The position numbers and the translations under genes were made by a program. Of a stretch of DNA of 64,000 bases, positions 1 through 10,579 are shown one piece after another (within the stretch, counting starts at the first letter, position 1; each line of letters begins with the position of its first letter). The notes below the pieces were generated by a model. It was not told the DNA's origin and made no database searches. It worked only from the letters and a program-made list of their open reading frames with translations. Location: positions 61,025,978-61,089,977 of the forward strand of contig CM051518.1 of assembly GCA_028015205.1 (NCBI GenBank), in the 5' to 3' direction. This stretch comes from Mytilisepta virgata. Taxonomy: Eukaryota; Mollusca; Bivalvia; Mytilida; Mytilidae.

Positions 1-1212
1 TTGGTTTCCATATAAACTGCTGTCCTTCTGCCTATTTATAAATATGGTACTGCACTAGATCATCATCATTCTAGTCTTTTTATGGCCTTTGAAATTAATT
101 TTGAAGTAGCACATTTGATACTGTAAATCTTCCGTTGGCAGTTAGGACTCTGACCTAGTTATCAGATAACAACAAGCATTCTTGATATGCTGATTTTTTA
201 AACCTGTTTATTTTAGTTCACTATGCAAGACCATAGATTTTCAATTGCCATCATCTGGTCACCATTATTAAAAATAGAAAATCAGCAGAAGTATTAAAAA
301 CTACTTGGCAAGTAGGGACCAAAATTTGATGAAATGGTCTTTGAATGTTGTCTCACCATATCCTTACATTTTCATGTGTATGTAATGTATAAAGAATTAC
401 AAAAGCATGTAGGCTGTAGGCTTAGCACATACAAGTAATATTCATCTTTCTAAGAATGACAAGAAATCTCAGATGTTTACTTTCTGATCGTGACTCAAAA
501 ATTTACTGAAAAAGTCAACTTTCTGATAAATAATGACATCTGACATCTTACGGGGGAGACTAACGTATTTTTTTCCCAAACTGCTTAAGTTTCTTTTAGA
601 ATTGTTTCAACCATACATTGTACATTCCCCAAATTTTTTAACATGCTGTTAATTTTCAAACTTTCACTCCTAACTTGGGAAAATCTCATCCCTGGCTATT
701 TATGATTATCACATGTATGTTTTGAAGAGCTGAAAGTTTATTTTTTTTATTAAATTAAACTTTTCTCTTGAACTATACAGATAAATCTGTGGTTGAAACC
801 AATATTTTTGACAATTCAATTATTGAAGAAGTATTAGAATAACTATATCCATTATCTAACTTTGAAATGCCAGAATCAATTAAAAATTGATAAAATTTTG
901 CAGAAGTGTCTTAGTGAAGGATCATACATATGCAATTACATCCACTGGACAGGACCTAGTTTTTCCTTGACTATCTGACAAAACAATATTCAGATGTGTT
1001 AAACTACAAATGTATTTCTAACTCTGCTATTTTAAAAGGTTTTTTTTTTCACAGTAGCTGCATTGGACATACATCATGGAAATAATTTGTTATGTCATAT
1101 CAGACCTTGAAATATATTTTTTAATCATGCAGAAGAGGGAAATATTAGGTCCAATGGTCGACTGTCTTTGAAGATGCATTCATTTATTGGTAATTCCTCC
1201 TGATATGAATTT
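1..1212. other. AT-rich non-coding DNA, no gene recognised
   Basis: No open frame here resembles a known protein and no RNA gene was recognised. The first coding exon of the flippase gene, which should encode only a short N-terminus, could lie here or further upstream, but I could not identify it. Confidence 0.5.
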
Positions 1213-1226
1213 TATTACCTCCCCTG
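1213..1226 (+). repeat. solitary end of a TATTACCTCCCCTG MITE
   Basis: The 14 bases TATTACCTCCCCTG are the terminal inverted repeat of the complete element at 6032-6241. Only one end is visible here, so this is a truncated copy or a chance retention of one terminus. Confidence 0.45.
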
Positions 1227-1298
1227 ATTTAATAAATTATGGTCATGTGTTACTAAGATATATAAAGTTCTGTAGTTGTAAAAAGTTGAACAAAATAT

Positions 1299-1562
1299 GT
1301 TATGTTTGTTTGTTTAGTTGGGGTTTTATGCCGTTTTTCAGAACATTTGGCTATTTTGCAGCCAGTTTTTATTGGTGGAGGAAGCCAGAGTACTTGGAGA
1401 GAACCACGACCTTCAGTAGGAAAATTGGCAATCCTTGTCAATTAAGATCAGAGTCGAACACGCTCAGCCACAGGTGAGATTCGAACTCACAACCTCTGTG
1501 TTGACAGGCTAGTGATCATTAGTCATTACGAACTACGTAGACCACTTGGCCACCGAGGACCC
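1299..1562 (-). mobile_element. tRNA-derived SINE, minus strand
   Basis: Read on the minus strand from 1562, the sequence starts with a tRNA-like head. It has an A-box-like TGGCCAAGTGG and a B-box-like GAGTTCGAATCTC. A non-tRNA body follows (GGTCGTGGTTCTCTCC, then CTTCCTCCACCAATAAAAA). It ends in a TAAAACCCCAACTAAACAAACAAAC-type tail, which is written here only in outline. A pol III head, conserved body and short A-rich repeat tail are what mollusc SINEs with conserved central domains look like. The family name cannot be fixed from this copy alone. Confidence 0.7.
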
Positions 1563-3110
1563 TAATCAGCATACATTGTATCTTCCAATTAAGAACAATT
1601 AGCATGGTAGCTTTTATTTGTTATATACTTATATAAAAAACTATAAATTTAATAATATACATTATTTCATTCAGTTTTTATGCTAGGTATATATTTAATT
1701 TTAGAATACCCAAACAGAGCCATTTGTATTTTGGAAATGTTGTTTGGGCACATAAAACACAGATCAAATTTCAGTCTTTTTTCTTTCATGAAAACAAACT
1801 ATTTTTTTTTAAATAGTAACCACACCACAATCAAACCATTTTTTTTCACATAATATTTTTAACTTTTTTTCAGAAAAAAAAACCCACACACACACAAAAG
1901 ATGAATGATCTGTGTCTTTGAGTAAATAAAAGCAAATTAGATATCAGAATTATTTCGATATACATGTACACTCAGTGGCCATAAAGGAGTTCAGCTTTCT
2001 TTGAGCATAAGTTTGCTTTACCATACTGTATGTATTATTCTGGACAAAAGAAACCCATCTACAATGTATGGAAAAATAAAAAAATACAACCAAAACAAAA
2101 TACCTCCCTACTGCTAATTTATAGTGTGAATGTAGTGATTAGTGCTTTGGTGGTCCCTAGTGCACTAAGTCAGGTTCTTTCTTGTGTTTTTATGAACCAG
2201 ATTACATTTACAGTTTGAACTGATTTATTTGGTCCTAATATGTTTGAGGGACAACAATTCTAATGTGCAAGATGCATTCAGGGTTCTGGATTTCCCATTT
2301 TGTCACCTATGGAAAGTGATTTTTTAGTGGTAACTTATCTGTTGCCAAGTGATATATATGCTTTGTATAAAATTTATTTAACACAATCAAGTCTCACTAT
2401 TGCTTTTATATCCAGTATCAGTATTTTTGACAGTCTATCTCTAAGTATTCTAGGAGTTTTTACATTAGGAAGTTGATATAGTCATCTTTTTGATATTCGT
2501 AAAACATCATCTCATATGCAACAAAAGTTGATTTTTCCAAATAAGAATCTTTCTAATACAGAACTTTGATGGAGAACCCAAATTTGGTACTTTCTCTCGT
2601 TATGAAAGTTTACCGGTAATAACATCATATTGTCTTAATTTACATGCAGTATAATATAAGTTATATTTTGAAGTGTTGCTTATTGATTTCTAACAGATTT
2701 GTGCTAGATTTTCTTTTAAATCGGGGAAAGCAAAATATTCATGTGGGAAAATGATTTTTAGGTTATTACTTTCCTGTGGAAAGTAGGAATGTATGAAAAA
2801 TCATATATCACTGCATCTAATATTTCCAGCTTATATTTATAAATAAGTTTCACAAAATGTTTTAAACTGTGTTAAAAGCAGTTATGTTAGAACAAATTTA
2901 TATAACCCAGTATTATGTGCAAATTTAAAAGAATGAAAAGATTTTCCTCGACTACTGTCAACAGTTATTAGTGAGTCAAGAAAAGTCTTGGTTCACAAAA
3001 CTTGGATTGTATTGACTTTAACATTTTTGACTTTTATCACTACTGATTTGAAATTTTTTTAAAGGTGCACTTTCATTGCCTCAAAAATGGTATCATTAAA
3101 TTGAATTAAA
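1563..3110. other. AT-rich non-coding DNA
   Basis: Contains poly-A/T runs and a short CA-rich stretch near 1885. No coding exon, RNA gene or repeat border could be supported. Confidence 0.5.
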
Positions 3111-3272
3111 TACAGTTGACTGTCGTTATCTCAAACTCTTTTATCTCAATACTTCTGATATCTCAAAGTAATGTTTTGGTCCCTAGATTAAACTTTTCAC
3201 TATATTTCCTCCTGATATCTCAAACTATTTTTGTTGGTCCCTTCCACTTTGAGATGATGAGAGTGAACTGTA
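3111..3272. mobile_element. small TIR element (MITE) with TA ends
   Basis: The left end TACAGTTGACTGTCGTTATC is matched in inverted orientation by the right end GATGATGAGAGTGAACTGTA, with a few mismatches. The interior repeats 'atctcaaa' words. TIRs starting with TACAG and bounded by TA suggest a Tc1/mariner-type non-autonomous element. Related ends occur at 37832-38002 and 50712-51191. Confidence 0.65.
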
Positions 3273-3789
3273 TATGTTTTTTAAATACATGTAAGGCAAT
3301 GAAAGAATGTTTCCTATATCCTCAAAAATACAAACAAACAAACAACTTGACCCGCTTTAATCTTATAAGAAGCAAATAACTCCTAATCCAAACATTGAGT
3401 AACGTTTCAATTTACAAATCTGCTTAATGATTGATTCTCCATAAAAAAAATTTCCCTTGAATTTCACTTGTTATTTCTATCTGAATTGTATATCCCTTTT
3501 CTTTCTAAAAAAACCTGTTACTATGATTAGGCTTTGATCCAATATTTAATTTGGATTTAATGGAACAGGAGTGTATCCATTTTTTTGCTTTTTGCTTGTT
3601 TTATTTTACTAAATTATAAATTTTAACTTTTTATTGTCTATAAACTGATTCAAGCACCATATCCTTTAATTATTTTCCTGGTCAAGATAAACTGTTACAC
3701 TCTGCTGAAAGTTTAAAATTGATAATGTTAAATTCTCTGAGAAGATAAACACTTTGATGTTTATTTTCTTTTCATCGATTTTATGTCTT

Positions 3790-5284
3790 TTTAGCTCACC
3801 TGGCTATTGCCAGGGTGAGCTTTTGCCATCACTTGGCGTCCGTCGTCAGTTCGTCGTCCGGCGTCCGTCGTCCGTCCGTCGTCCGGCGCCTGTTGTCCGG
3901 CGTCCGTCGTCCGTTCGTCGTCCGTTCGTCCGTCGTTAGCTTTTCATTCAAACATCTTCTCCTCAGAAACCATTTGGCCAATTCCAACCAAACTTTGCAT
4001 GAGTGGTGTATGGAAGGTCCTCAACAAAGTTTCCTCATTTAGTTCTGATTGGTCAAGAAACATGGCCACCAGAGGCAATTCTTGTTTCTGATTGGCTGAT
4101 TTTCAAAAATCTTCTCCTCTGAAACGGCTGGGCAGATTGGATAGAGGCTTCATAGGAAGGATATATGACATGTCCTCTACAAACAATCCTCATTTTATAT
4201 TGATCCGATGAAAAACATGGCCACTGTTGCTAAAAATAGAACATAGGGGGTAAATTGCTGTTTTTTGTCAATAACTCAAAAACCGTTACAGATATCGAAA
4301 ATCTGACAGGGTAAAATTGATCAGCATGACAGGATCTACGTACCCTGAAATTTTGAAGGAAATTCCAAAACCCATTTAGGAGTTATTGCCCTTTTTTCGT
4401 CAAATTTTCAAAGTTTTAACATTTTTCGTCATTTATCTCCAAAACTATTTGAGATAGAAGTGAAATGTAAATTTGAAAAATGTTTGCCATGTTGAGATCT
4501 TCCTACCCTGAAATTTTAAAGGAAATCCCAAAACCCATTTAGGAGTTGTTGCCCTTTTTTGTCAAATTTTCAAAATTTTTTCATTCAAAAATCGTCTCCT
4601 CTGAAACCGCTGGGCTGATTGGTTTGAAACTTAATTGGAATGATTTATGACATGTCCTCTACAAACAATCCTCAATTTATTTTGATCTGACATAAAACAT
4701 GGCTGTCGTAGCTAAAAATAGAATATAGGGGTGCATGTGTTGTTTTGGCTTATAACTTAAAAACCGTTACTGATATCAAAAATCTGACATGGGATAAAAT
4801 TGATCAGCATGACAAGATCTACCTACCCTGAAATTTTGAAGGTAATCCCAAAACCCATTTAGGAGTTACTGTCCTTTTTTTGTCAAATTTTCAAAATTTA
4901 ACATTTTTTGTCATTTATCTCCAAAACTATTTGAGATAGAAGTGAAATGTAAATTTGAAAAATGTTTGCCATCTTGAGATCTACAATTTTAAAGGAAATA
5001 CCAAAACCCATTTAGAAGTTATTGGTTTGTGTAATTTAAGGTCGGGTTCTGTTACATTTATTTAAGGTTCACCCTTATTCCTGGTCAATTTTATCAACTT
5101 CCTGCCCGGACTACCACCATCAGGGAACATATTTTAACATTATACCTTATGAAAAATAAATCTTCAACAAATTTTCTCTGAACAATTGAACCAATTGCAA
5201 CAAACTTGGTCAAATAGTTGATTAATTGTCCAATGAAAACCAGACTCCAGGTGAGCGATACAGGCTCTGGTGAGCCTCTTGTTT
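3790..5284 (+). mobile_element. AGCTCACC-type non-autonomous repeat, copy 1 (helentron-like plan)
   Basis: The 5' end folds as GCTCACCTGGC-tatt-GCCAGGGTGAGC. It is followed by TTTTGCCATCACTTGGCGTC and a long CGTCCGTCGTCCG microsatellite. The body has two roughly 490-bp units, each starting near 'tctcctctgaaac'. Near the 3' end, CAGGTGAGC is the reverse complement of the 5' GCTCACCTG. A hairpin AGGCTC-TGGT-GAGCCT and the terminal CTTGTTT come next. Small frames inside (for example 3754-3939 and 3815-4042) are products of the microsatellite, not genes. Confidence 0.75.
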
Positions 5285-6031
5285 GCTTTGAGGATGCCAA
5301 ATTTTTCATTCACACTTTAAAATAGAGCTTGTCATTCTTCAGAACTAATCAGTTATTGTCCAAAACTCTATGTAAATGAGCACTCAAGGTAATATAATTT
5401 CATTATCTTACAAATAATGACTTTTGTGGGTATTTTAAAAAACTGTTATCGGTTAATTTAACTACATATTTGATAATAAAAAAGATAAAGTACCATACTT
5501 GTTACAATGTATGGAAAATTTAAATGTATTTTTAACAACTGAATAGGAAGTTTATCAGTGTAGACAAGTCTTTTCATGACTTAATAGGTCATGAAATAGG
5601 ATTCATTTAGTCATCTGTTATATTCGTATTTTACTATTTATTTACTATTTTTTTAATTATTATTCTTGTAATAAACTTATGTTGTTTATTTTCATGTCAC
5701 AAGCTGTACCTTCTGTTTGCACTGCAAATGAATTAAGTTTGAATAATACATTAAATAGTTTATCATTTTGTAATTATTATATTTATTTTGAATAGACATA
5801 TAGTTTTAAAGTACATGTATTGTGTCTAGTTACATTTTGTTGCCTTATATCATGTTTAATTTAGAAAACATAAAAGCATTTTGTTCTTTGCACCAGACTT
5901 CTTGGATAGAACTTGCTCTGTGTTTTATATAATCAAACCTTCACGTATGGATAAAGGGTAGTCAAGCTGAGGACAAGAAAAAAGTGTATTTTATACAAAA
6001 GTTTAAATTGATTAATTTCCAATTAAGTATG
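5285..6031. other. AT-rich non-coding DNA
   Basis: No coding or structural feature is recognised between the repeat ending near 5284 and the MITE at 6032. Confidence 0.45.
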
Positions 6032-6241
6032 TATTACCTCCCCTGTTTTTTAACTACCAAGTACATGTATATCAAAATCATGTTTATTCCTACACTAAAC
6101 AACTGTTCCCCTGCATGGGGTTAATTGTGTAAGGGTATTTATACAAATGTATGTTATATAATTTACATAACAGATTTTAGACAATTATACAAGTACAATT
6201 TTACATATATAATAATTAGTTAGAAATCAGGGGAGGTAATA
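6032..6241. mobile_element. 210-bp MITE with perfect 14-bp TIRs
   Basis: TATTACCTCCCCTG at 6032-6045 is perfectly inverted as CAGGGGAGGTAATA at 6228-6241. The interior is AT-rich and non-coding. A solitary end of the same family lies at 1213. No transposase is present, so it is a non-autonomous element of unassigned superfamily. Confidence 0.7.
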
Positions 6242-7216
6242 AATGTTACATGTAAACTGGAAAGTGGTTAGTTTACAAGCTTTGTTTATAAACTGTAGGG
6301 CAATTATATTTTGGCATCAGACATAAACAAATCAAAGTTTAACACAATAAATAAAACTTTGTCCAAGAAATAAGATTCCAAAATAATCATGATAATGTCA
6401 AATTTTTTTAACAAAACATATAATTTTAACAAGTTGTTAAAAATACTAATTATGTGAGAATTTATTATTATGTATTATTTGCAGAAATTCTGAAATGGAA
6501 GAGAAAGTACAAAAAAAGACAACCAAAAATGCAACTAAGTGCCTGTTAAAATACTACTTAAAAATTTTATTTTCCACAAATTCAAGATGATCACTACTTG
6601 TTGAAACTGATTCAGTTGATCATTATATAAATAACAAATGAATATAAATCATAATTACTTATGTTAAAAATATAGAAACAGTTTTCAGCAATAAATCAAG
6701 TACATGTAAAGAAGTAAAAATATTACAAGGTATCATAAATTTGAGAAATGCTGATTAAAAGTTTTACACTTCTGTTATTAAAAGTATTTTCGAGTGTTTA
6801 GTGGTAAAAAAATATGCAGGTGTCTGAGTATGTTTTTTTCAAATGAAATGAAATACTGATATGAACAAAATGAGAAAATATTTCAATTTCAGTGAAATAT
6901 CTATTTTGAGTACTTTTTGATGATTGTCTTAAGCGACTAAGGTCTGTTTAAAGTCCTTCACATATTGTGAAACACTTATTATTCGTGGTGCACCAATTTT
7001 CGTGGATTTCATGGACTTGCACGAATTTAAAAAGCAAACAAAATATATATTTTCAATTGTTTTATCAAGAGGTATGGATAAGAGTGTTGACAAGGAAGAA
7101 TGATTTTAGTTTGCAACAGGAAGAGATTTGGGCTTAGATAAATTATTAATGAATACTCCAAATGAGATAATTTCTTTGGTTGTGTTTTTAGCATAGGCAG
7201 TAAACAAACTCCGATC
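6242..7216. other. AT-rich non-coding DNA
   Basis: Nothing supportable is seen except possible 5' remains of the retroelement that becomes recognisable at about 7217. Confidence 0.4.
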
Positions 7217-7533
7217 ATATTTAGATTTGTCTCTTGAAATAGACAATGAGGGACATTTGAAGACAAAACTTTATGACAAACGTGATGACTTCAACTTTCC
7301 TATTGTTAACTTTCCCTTCTTGAGTAGCAATATACCAGCATCGCCTGTATAAGGCATCTATGTTTCTCATCTTATGCGGTTTTCAAGGGCATGCGTGAGT
7401 TACTCTGACTTTCAACAAAGAGGATTACTGTTGTCACAAAAGCTTCTTAACCAGGGTTTTATCAGGGATAAGTTGATGTCATCACTTAGGAAATTTTACA
7501 GTCGTCATCACGAATTGATGGATTTGTGACTTC
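7217..7533 (+). pseudogene. C-terminal fragment of a retroelement reverse-transcriptase protein, broken
   Basis: Translated on the plus strand the frame gives YLDLSLEIDNEG, then LYDKRDDFNFPIVNFPF, then SNIPASPVY followed by an in-frame TAA, then GIYVSHLMRFSRAC, and it ends LRKFYSRHHELMDL-stop. I recognise this as the C-terminal region of RT-type proteins common in mollusc and other invertebrate retroelements, but I cannot name the clade. The 5' part (fingers, palm and catalytic aspartates) is missing and the TAA interrupts the remaining frame, so it is a dead fragment. A 5'-truncated relative at 31675-32063 starts further into the same sequence. Confidence 0.6.
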
Positions 7534-7775
7534 CACCAGAATGACTTTGTTGAACTTCACGGCGGGTGCCGTATACGGTGCAGGAACTGCTTACCCTTCC
7601 GGAGCACCTGGGTTCACTCCTGGTTTTTATAGGATTTCGTGTTGTTCAATGTTTTTTAGTTTTCAATTTTTATTTGTTGTGCTTGTGGTTGTTCATTTGT
7701 CTTCCCGGGTTTGTCTGTCCAATGGATTACGTTTTTTTTTATTTGCTCCTGAAGTAAATTTGTCCTCTTTCTGAC
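7426..7775 (+). mobile_element. 3' end of a retroelement, copy 1
   Basis: From 'attactgttgtcacaaaag' to the 'ccaatggattacgttttt' region this sequence matches 31678-32063 plus 32423-32480 at high identity, including the long non-coding 3' tail. Two copies with different 5' truncation points and a shared 3' end suggest target-primed reverse transcription of a non-LTR-type element. The frames at 7526-7774 and 7566-7757 lie in this tail and are not treated as genes. Confidence 0.6.
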
Positions 7776-8026
7776 AAGATTTTGTTTTGAACAAGCCTCT
7801 AATGGTGATTAATTAAGATAATAACAGTATTGCACCTGTTGGATTTATTTAACATTCAATTTTAAACTTTTCATCAAGTTTAACTGGCCTCATTTGATTT
7901 TTGTATGTTTGTTTTTTTTTTTAATTTTAAATCCATGAAATTAAGAACCTACAAATTTGTATTTTTGCCCCAATCCCAGAAAATTGATGTCAACGAAAAT
8001 AACTGCATTCACAGTATACTTCAAGA

Positions 8027-9252
8027 TTTATTATCCCTCCGCTTCAGTGAAGTGCTAGGATATTGTTTTGCTGTTCGGAGTCCATATGTATGTTAGTAAT
8101 GACCAGGATAATCTCAGTAACCACTGGATGTAGAAAGATGAAACTTTGGCCATTGATTGCACTGTGTTGGGACTGTGCCAAAGGTTTCGGAATTTGAATA
8201 GTGCCCCATGGGGCCAGGCTACAAAGGTAGCATAAGGGTACATTATTCCTTTGTCACGCAACTCCTCTCAGCCTCAGGTTATTTGGAATACAGAACTGAA
8301 AGTTGGCTCAGAAATTGCCCTGTCAATGTAGATTGTGCCAAAGGTTTTGGAATTTGAAAATCTCCCCTTTGGGGCTGGGCTACAAAGGGAGCCTAGGGGT
8401 ACTTTATTCATTTGTCACGCAACTCATCTCAGCTTATTTGGAATATAGAACTGAAAGTTGGCCCAGAAATTGCCCTGTCAATATAGATCGTGCCAAAGGT
8501 TTTGGAATTTAAATAGCGCCATGTGAGAGCTGAGCAAAACGGGTGGCCAAAGGGTACATTATTTCTTTGTCATGCAATGCCTCTCACATTATTTGGAATA
8601 TGGAACTGAAGGTTGGCTCAGTAATTTCCTTGCCAATTTAGATTGTGCCAAGTGTTTCAGAATTTGAATAGCGCCCCTGGGCGCCGGGCTACAGCTAGCC
8701 TTAGGATACACTGTTCCTTTGTCACGCAATTCATCTCATGTTATTTGGAATATGGAACTGAAAGTTGGCTCAGTAATTGTACAACTTATTTAGATTGTGC
8801 CAAAGGTTTCAGAATTGTTTTAAGATGCAGTTCCAACTTTGGTAAATTTGCTGGAAGTCTCAAAGACCTTTTAATACTTTTTTGGTTTTTGACAAGAAAC
8901 CATGTATTTTCACATCAGCAGTAACACATATTAGGATCGTCTAGATGTCACAAATATCTGATTCCAACTTTGGTAAATTTCCTGAAAGTGTCTAAGACTA
9001 TTATTTTTGGAATTTTACTTAGCAATTATAGATTTTTTTTTTATCATATTAGCTTTAAGACTAATCTTGATCAGTTGAATTTCCAAATATGTGATTCCAA
9101 TTTTAATAAATTTCCTCAAAGACTACTTTATTTGTGATTTCTACGTAGCAACCATATATATTTGGAATCACTATAGCAACAGCACTAGTTTAGATTGTAT
9201 GGATTTCCAGAACAGAAGAGTAGTGCGAGGATATGCAGTGATGCAACTAGTT
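8027..9252 (+). mobile_element. TATCCCNCCGC-type repeat with ~157-bp tandem units (degenerate)
   Basis: The start 'ttattatccctccgcttcag' resembles the 5' end of the element at 11455. From about 8170 to 8830 the body is a tandem array of about 157-bp units marked by 'tgccaaaggtttcgg aattt' and a GCCCC..GGGGC..GGGCTAC core; the same core recurs at 11920 inside the 11455 element. The 3' end has GTGCGAGGATAT, roughly complementary to the 5' end, then a mini-hairpin GCAGTGATGC and ACTAGTT. The unit length is close to bivalve satellite-bearing helentron-like repeats, but no sequence comparison was possible. Confidence 0.55.
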
Positions 9253-9260
9253 CCCAGTAT

Positions 9261-10323
9261 TTTTAGTTCGCCTCAACAAAGTTGAGGGGGACTAATGGAG
9301 TCACCCTGGCGTCCACAACCTGTTCTCAGTTACTAGTTGACAAAGGGTTATCTATTTTTGTGTGCAGGTGCACGTTGAAGAGACTGACCATGTATCATAA
9401 GATGGAGGTCACATGACCCATATTACACGGTTGGCTGGCTTTTAAGTTTTATGTCAAAAATCAGTTTTAACATGCAAAATGACCAACAATCATATTACTT
9501 AGTGTGAAGGTGCATCACCAAAATTAGGTCACTGACCTACTTATCACACTTCATTGACTAAGGTTAAGTTTAACGTCCGAGTTCAGTTCTCCGATACCAA
9601 GGGACCAACATCATATTACTTGGTGTGATAGTGCATCTCGAGGAGTAACACAGCCTAGCGACCGACAATCATATTACTTGTTGTGATACTGCACATGGAG
9701 AGTAACATAGCCTCCCACCAAAATTAGGTCACTCTGACCTACTTATTGCGCTTCATTGACTTAGGTTAAGTTTTACCTCCGAGTTCAGTTCTCCGATACC
9801 AAGGGACCTACAATCATATAACTTGGTGTGAGGGTGCATCTTGGGATTAACATAGCCTCCACCAAAATTAGGACACCGACCTACTTTTCTTGTTTCATCA
9901 ACTTTCGTTAAGTTCTACGTTAGAGTTCACTTCTCTGATACCAAGGGACCTACAGTCATATAACTAGGTGTGAGGGTGCATCCACCAAAATTAGGTCATT
10001 CTGACCTATTTATTGTGCTTCATTAACTTTTACGTCCTAGTTCACGTCTCCAATACCAGAATAAGGGACCTACAATCATATTACTTGGTGTGAGGGTGCA
10101 TCACAAGGAGTAACACAGCGTTCCCCCAAATTAGGTCACCCTGACATATTTATCGTGCTTCATTTATTTAGGTTAAGTTTTATGTCAGAGTTCAGTTTTC
10201 CGATACCAAGCCACCTTCAGTCATATTACTTGCTGTAAAGGTGCATCTCAGGGAGCTACAAAGCCACACACCAAAATTATCGGGGGAAATGGGGCGAACT
10301 TTGTAATCGTACATTTCTAGTTT
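9261..10323 (+). mobile_element. AGTTCGCC-type non-autonomous repeat
   Basis: The 5' end folds as AGTTCGCCTCAAC-aaa-GTTGAGGGGGACT. The 3' subterminal GGCGAACT (10293-10300) is the exact reverse complement of AGTTCGCC (9265-9272). The element ends TTTCTAGTTT. The interior has about five imperfect tandem units (about 150-220 bp) with the words 'accaaaattaggtcac', 'tgacctacttat' and 'catattacttggtgtga'. The plan matches the other shared-plan elements although the terminal sequence differs. Confidence 0.7.
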
Positions 10324-10453
10324 CTATTTGTTTTATCACATCCTGCCTTGCAAGTCAGTATGGCAGTAGGACACAGGTATCTTGACTTGTGAGGATACTT
10401 TTATCATAGCTTGAGTGTATTTTTACCCACCATATTTTCTTTATTTATCACAG

Positions 10454-10579
10454 GGTTGTAGAAAGAAAACTATACAAGGTGATAGAACTGTTTATGTAGA
10501 TAACAAGCAACCACCTGGGGAACATTTGGAAGTTATAATACCTCAAAAATACCCAGATAACAGAGTTATCTCTTCAAAG
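10454..10579 (+). CDS. ATP11: flippase exon 1 (first found)
   Basis: Borders are cacag/GGT and AAG/gtaagac; phase 0 at both ends; 42 codons. It encodes RTVYVDN and [13 protein letters not shown], the cytosolic N-terminal signature of ATP11 proteins. In vertebrates this segment is the second coding exon, so a short start exon should precede it. Three more in-frame copies of the donor follow directly (see the array at 10565-11150). Confidence 0.9.

Noticed and set aside
1470..1562. A functional tRNA gene on the minus strand
   Set aside because: Only the A- and B-box regions match; arms do not pair well and a SINE body follows, so it is a SINE head.
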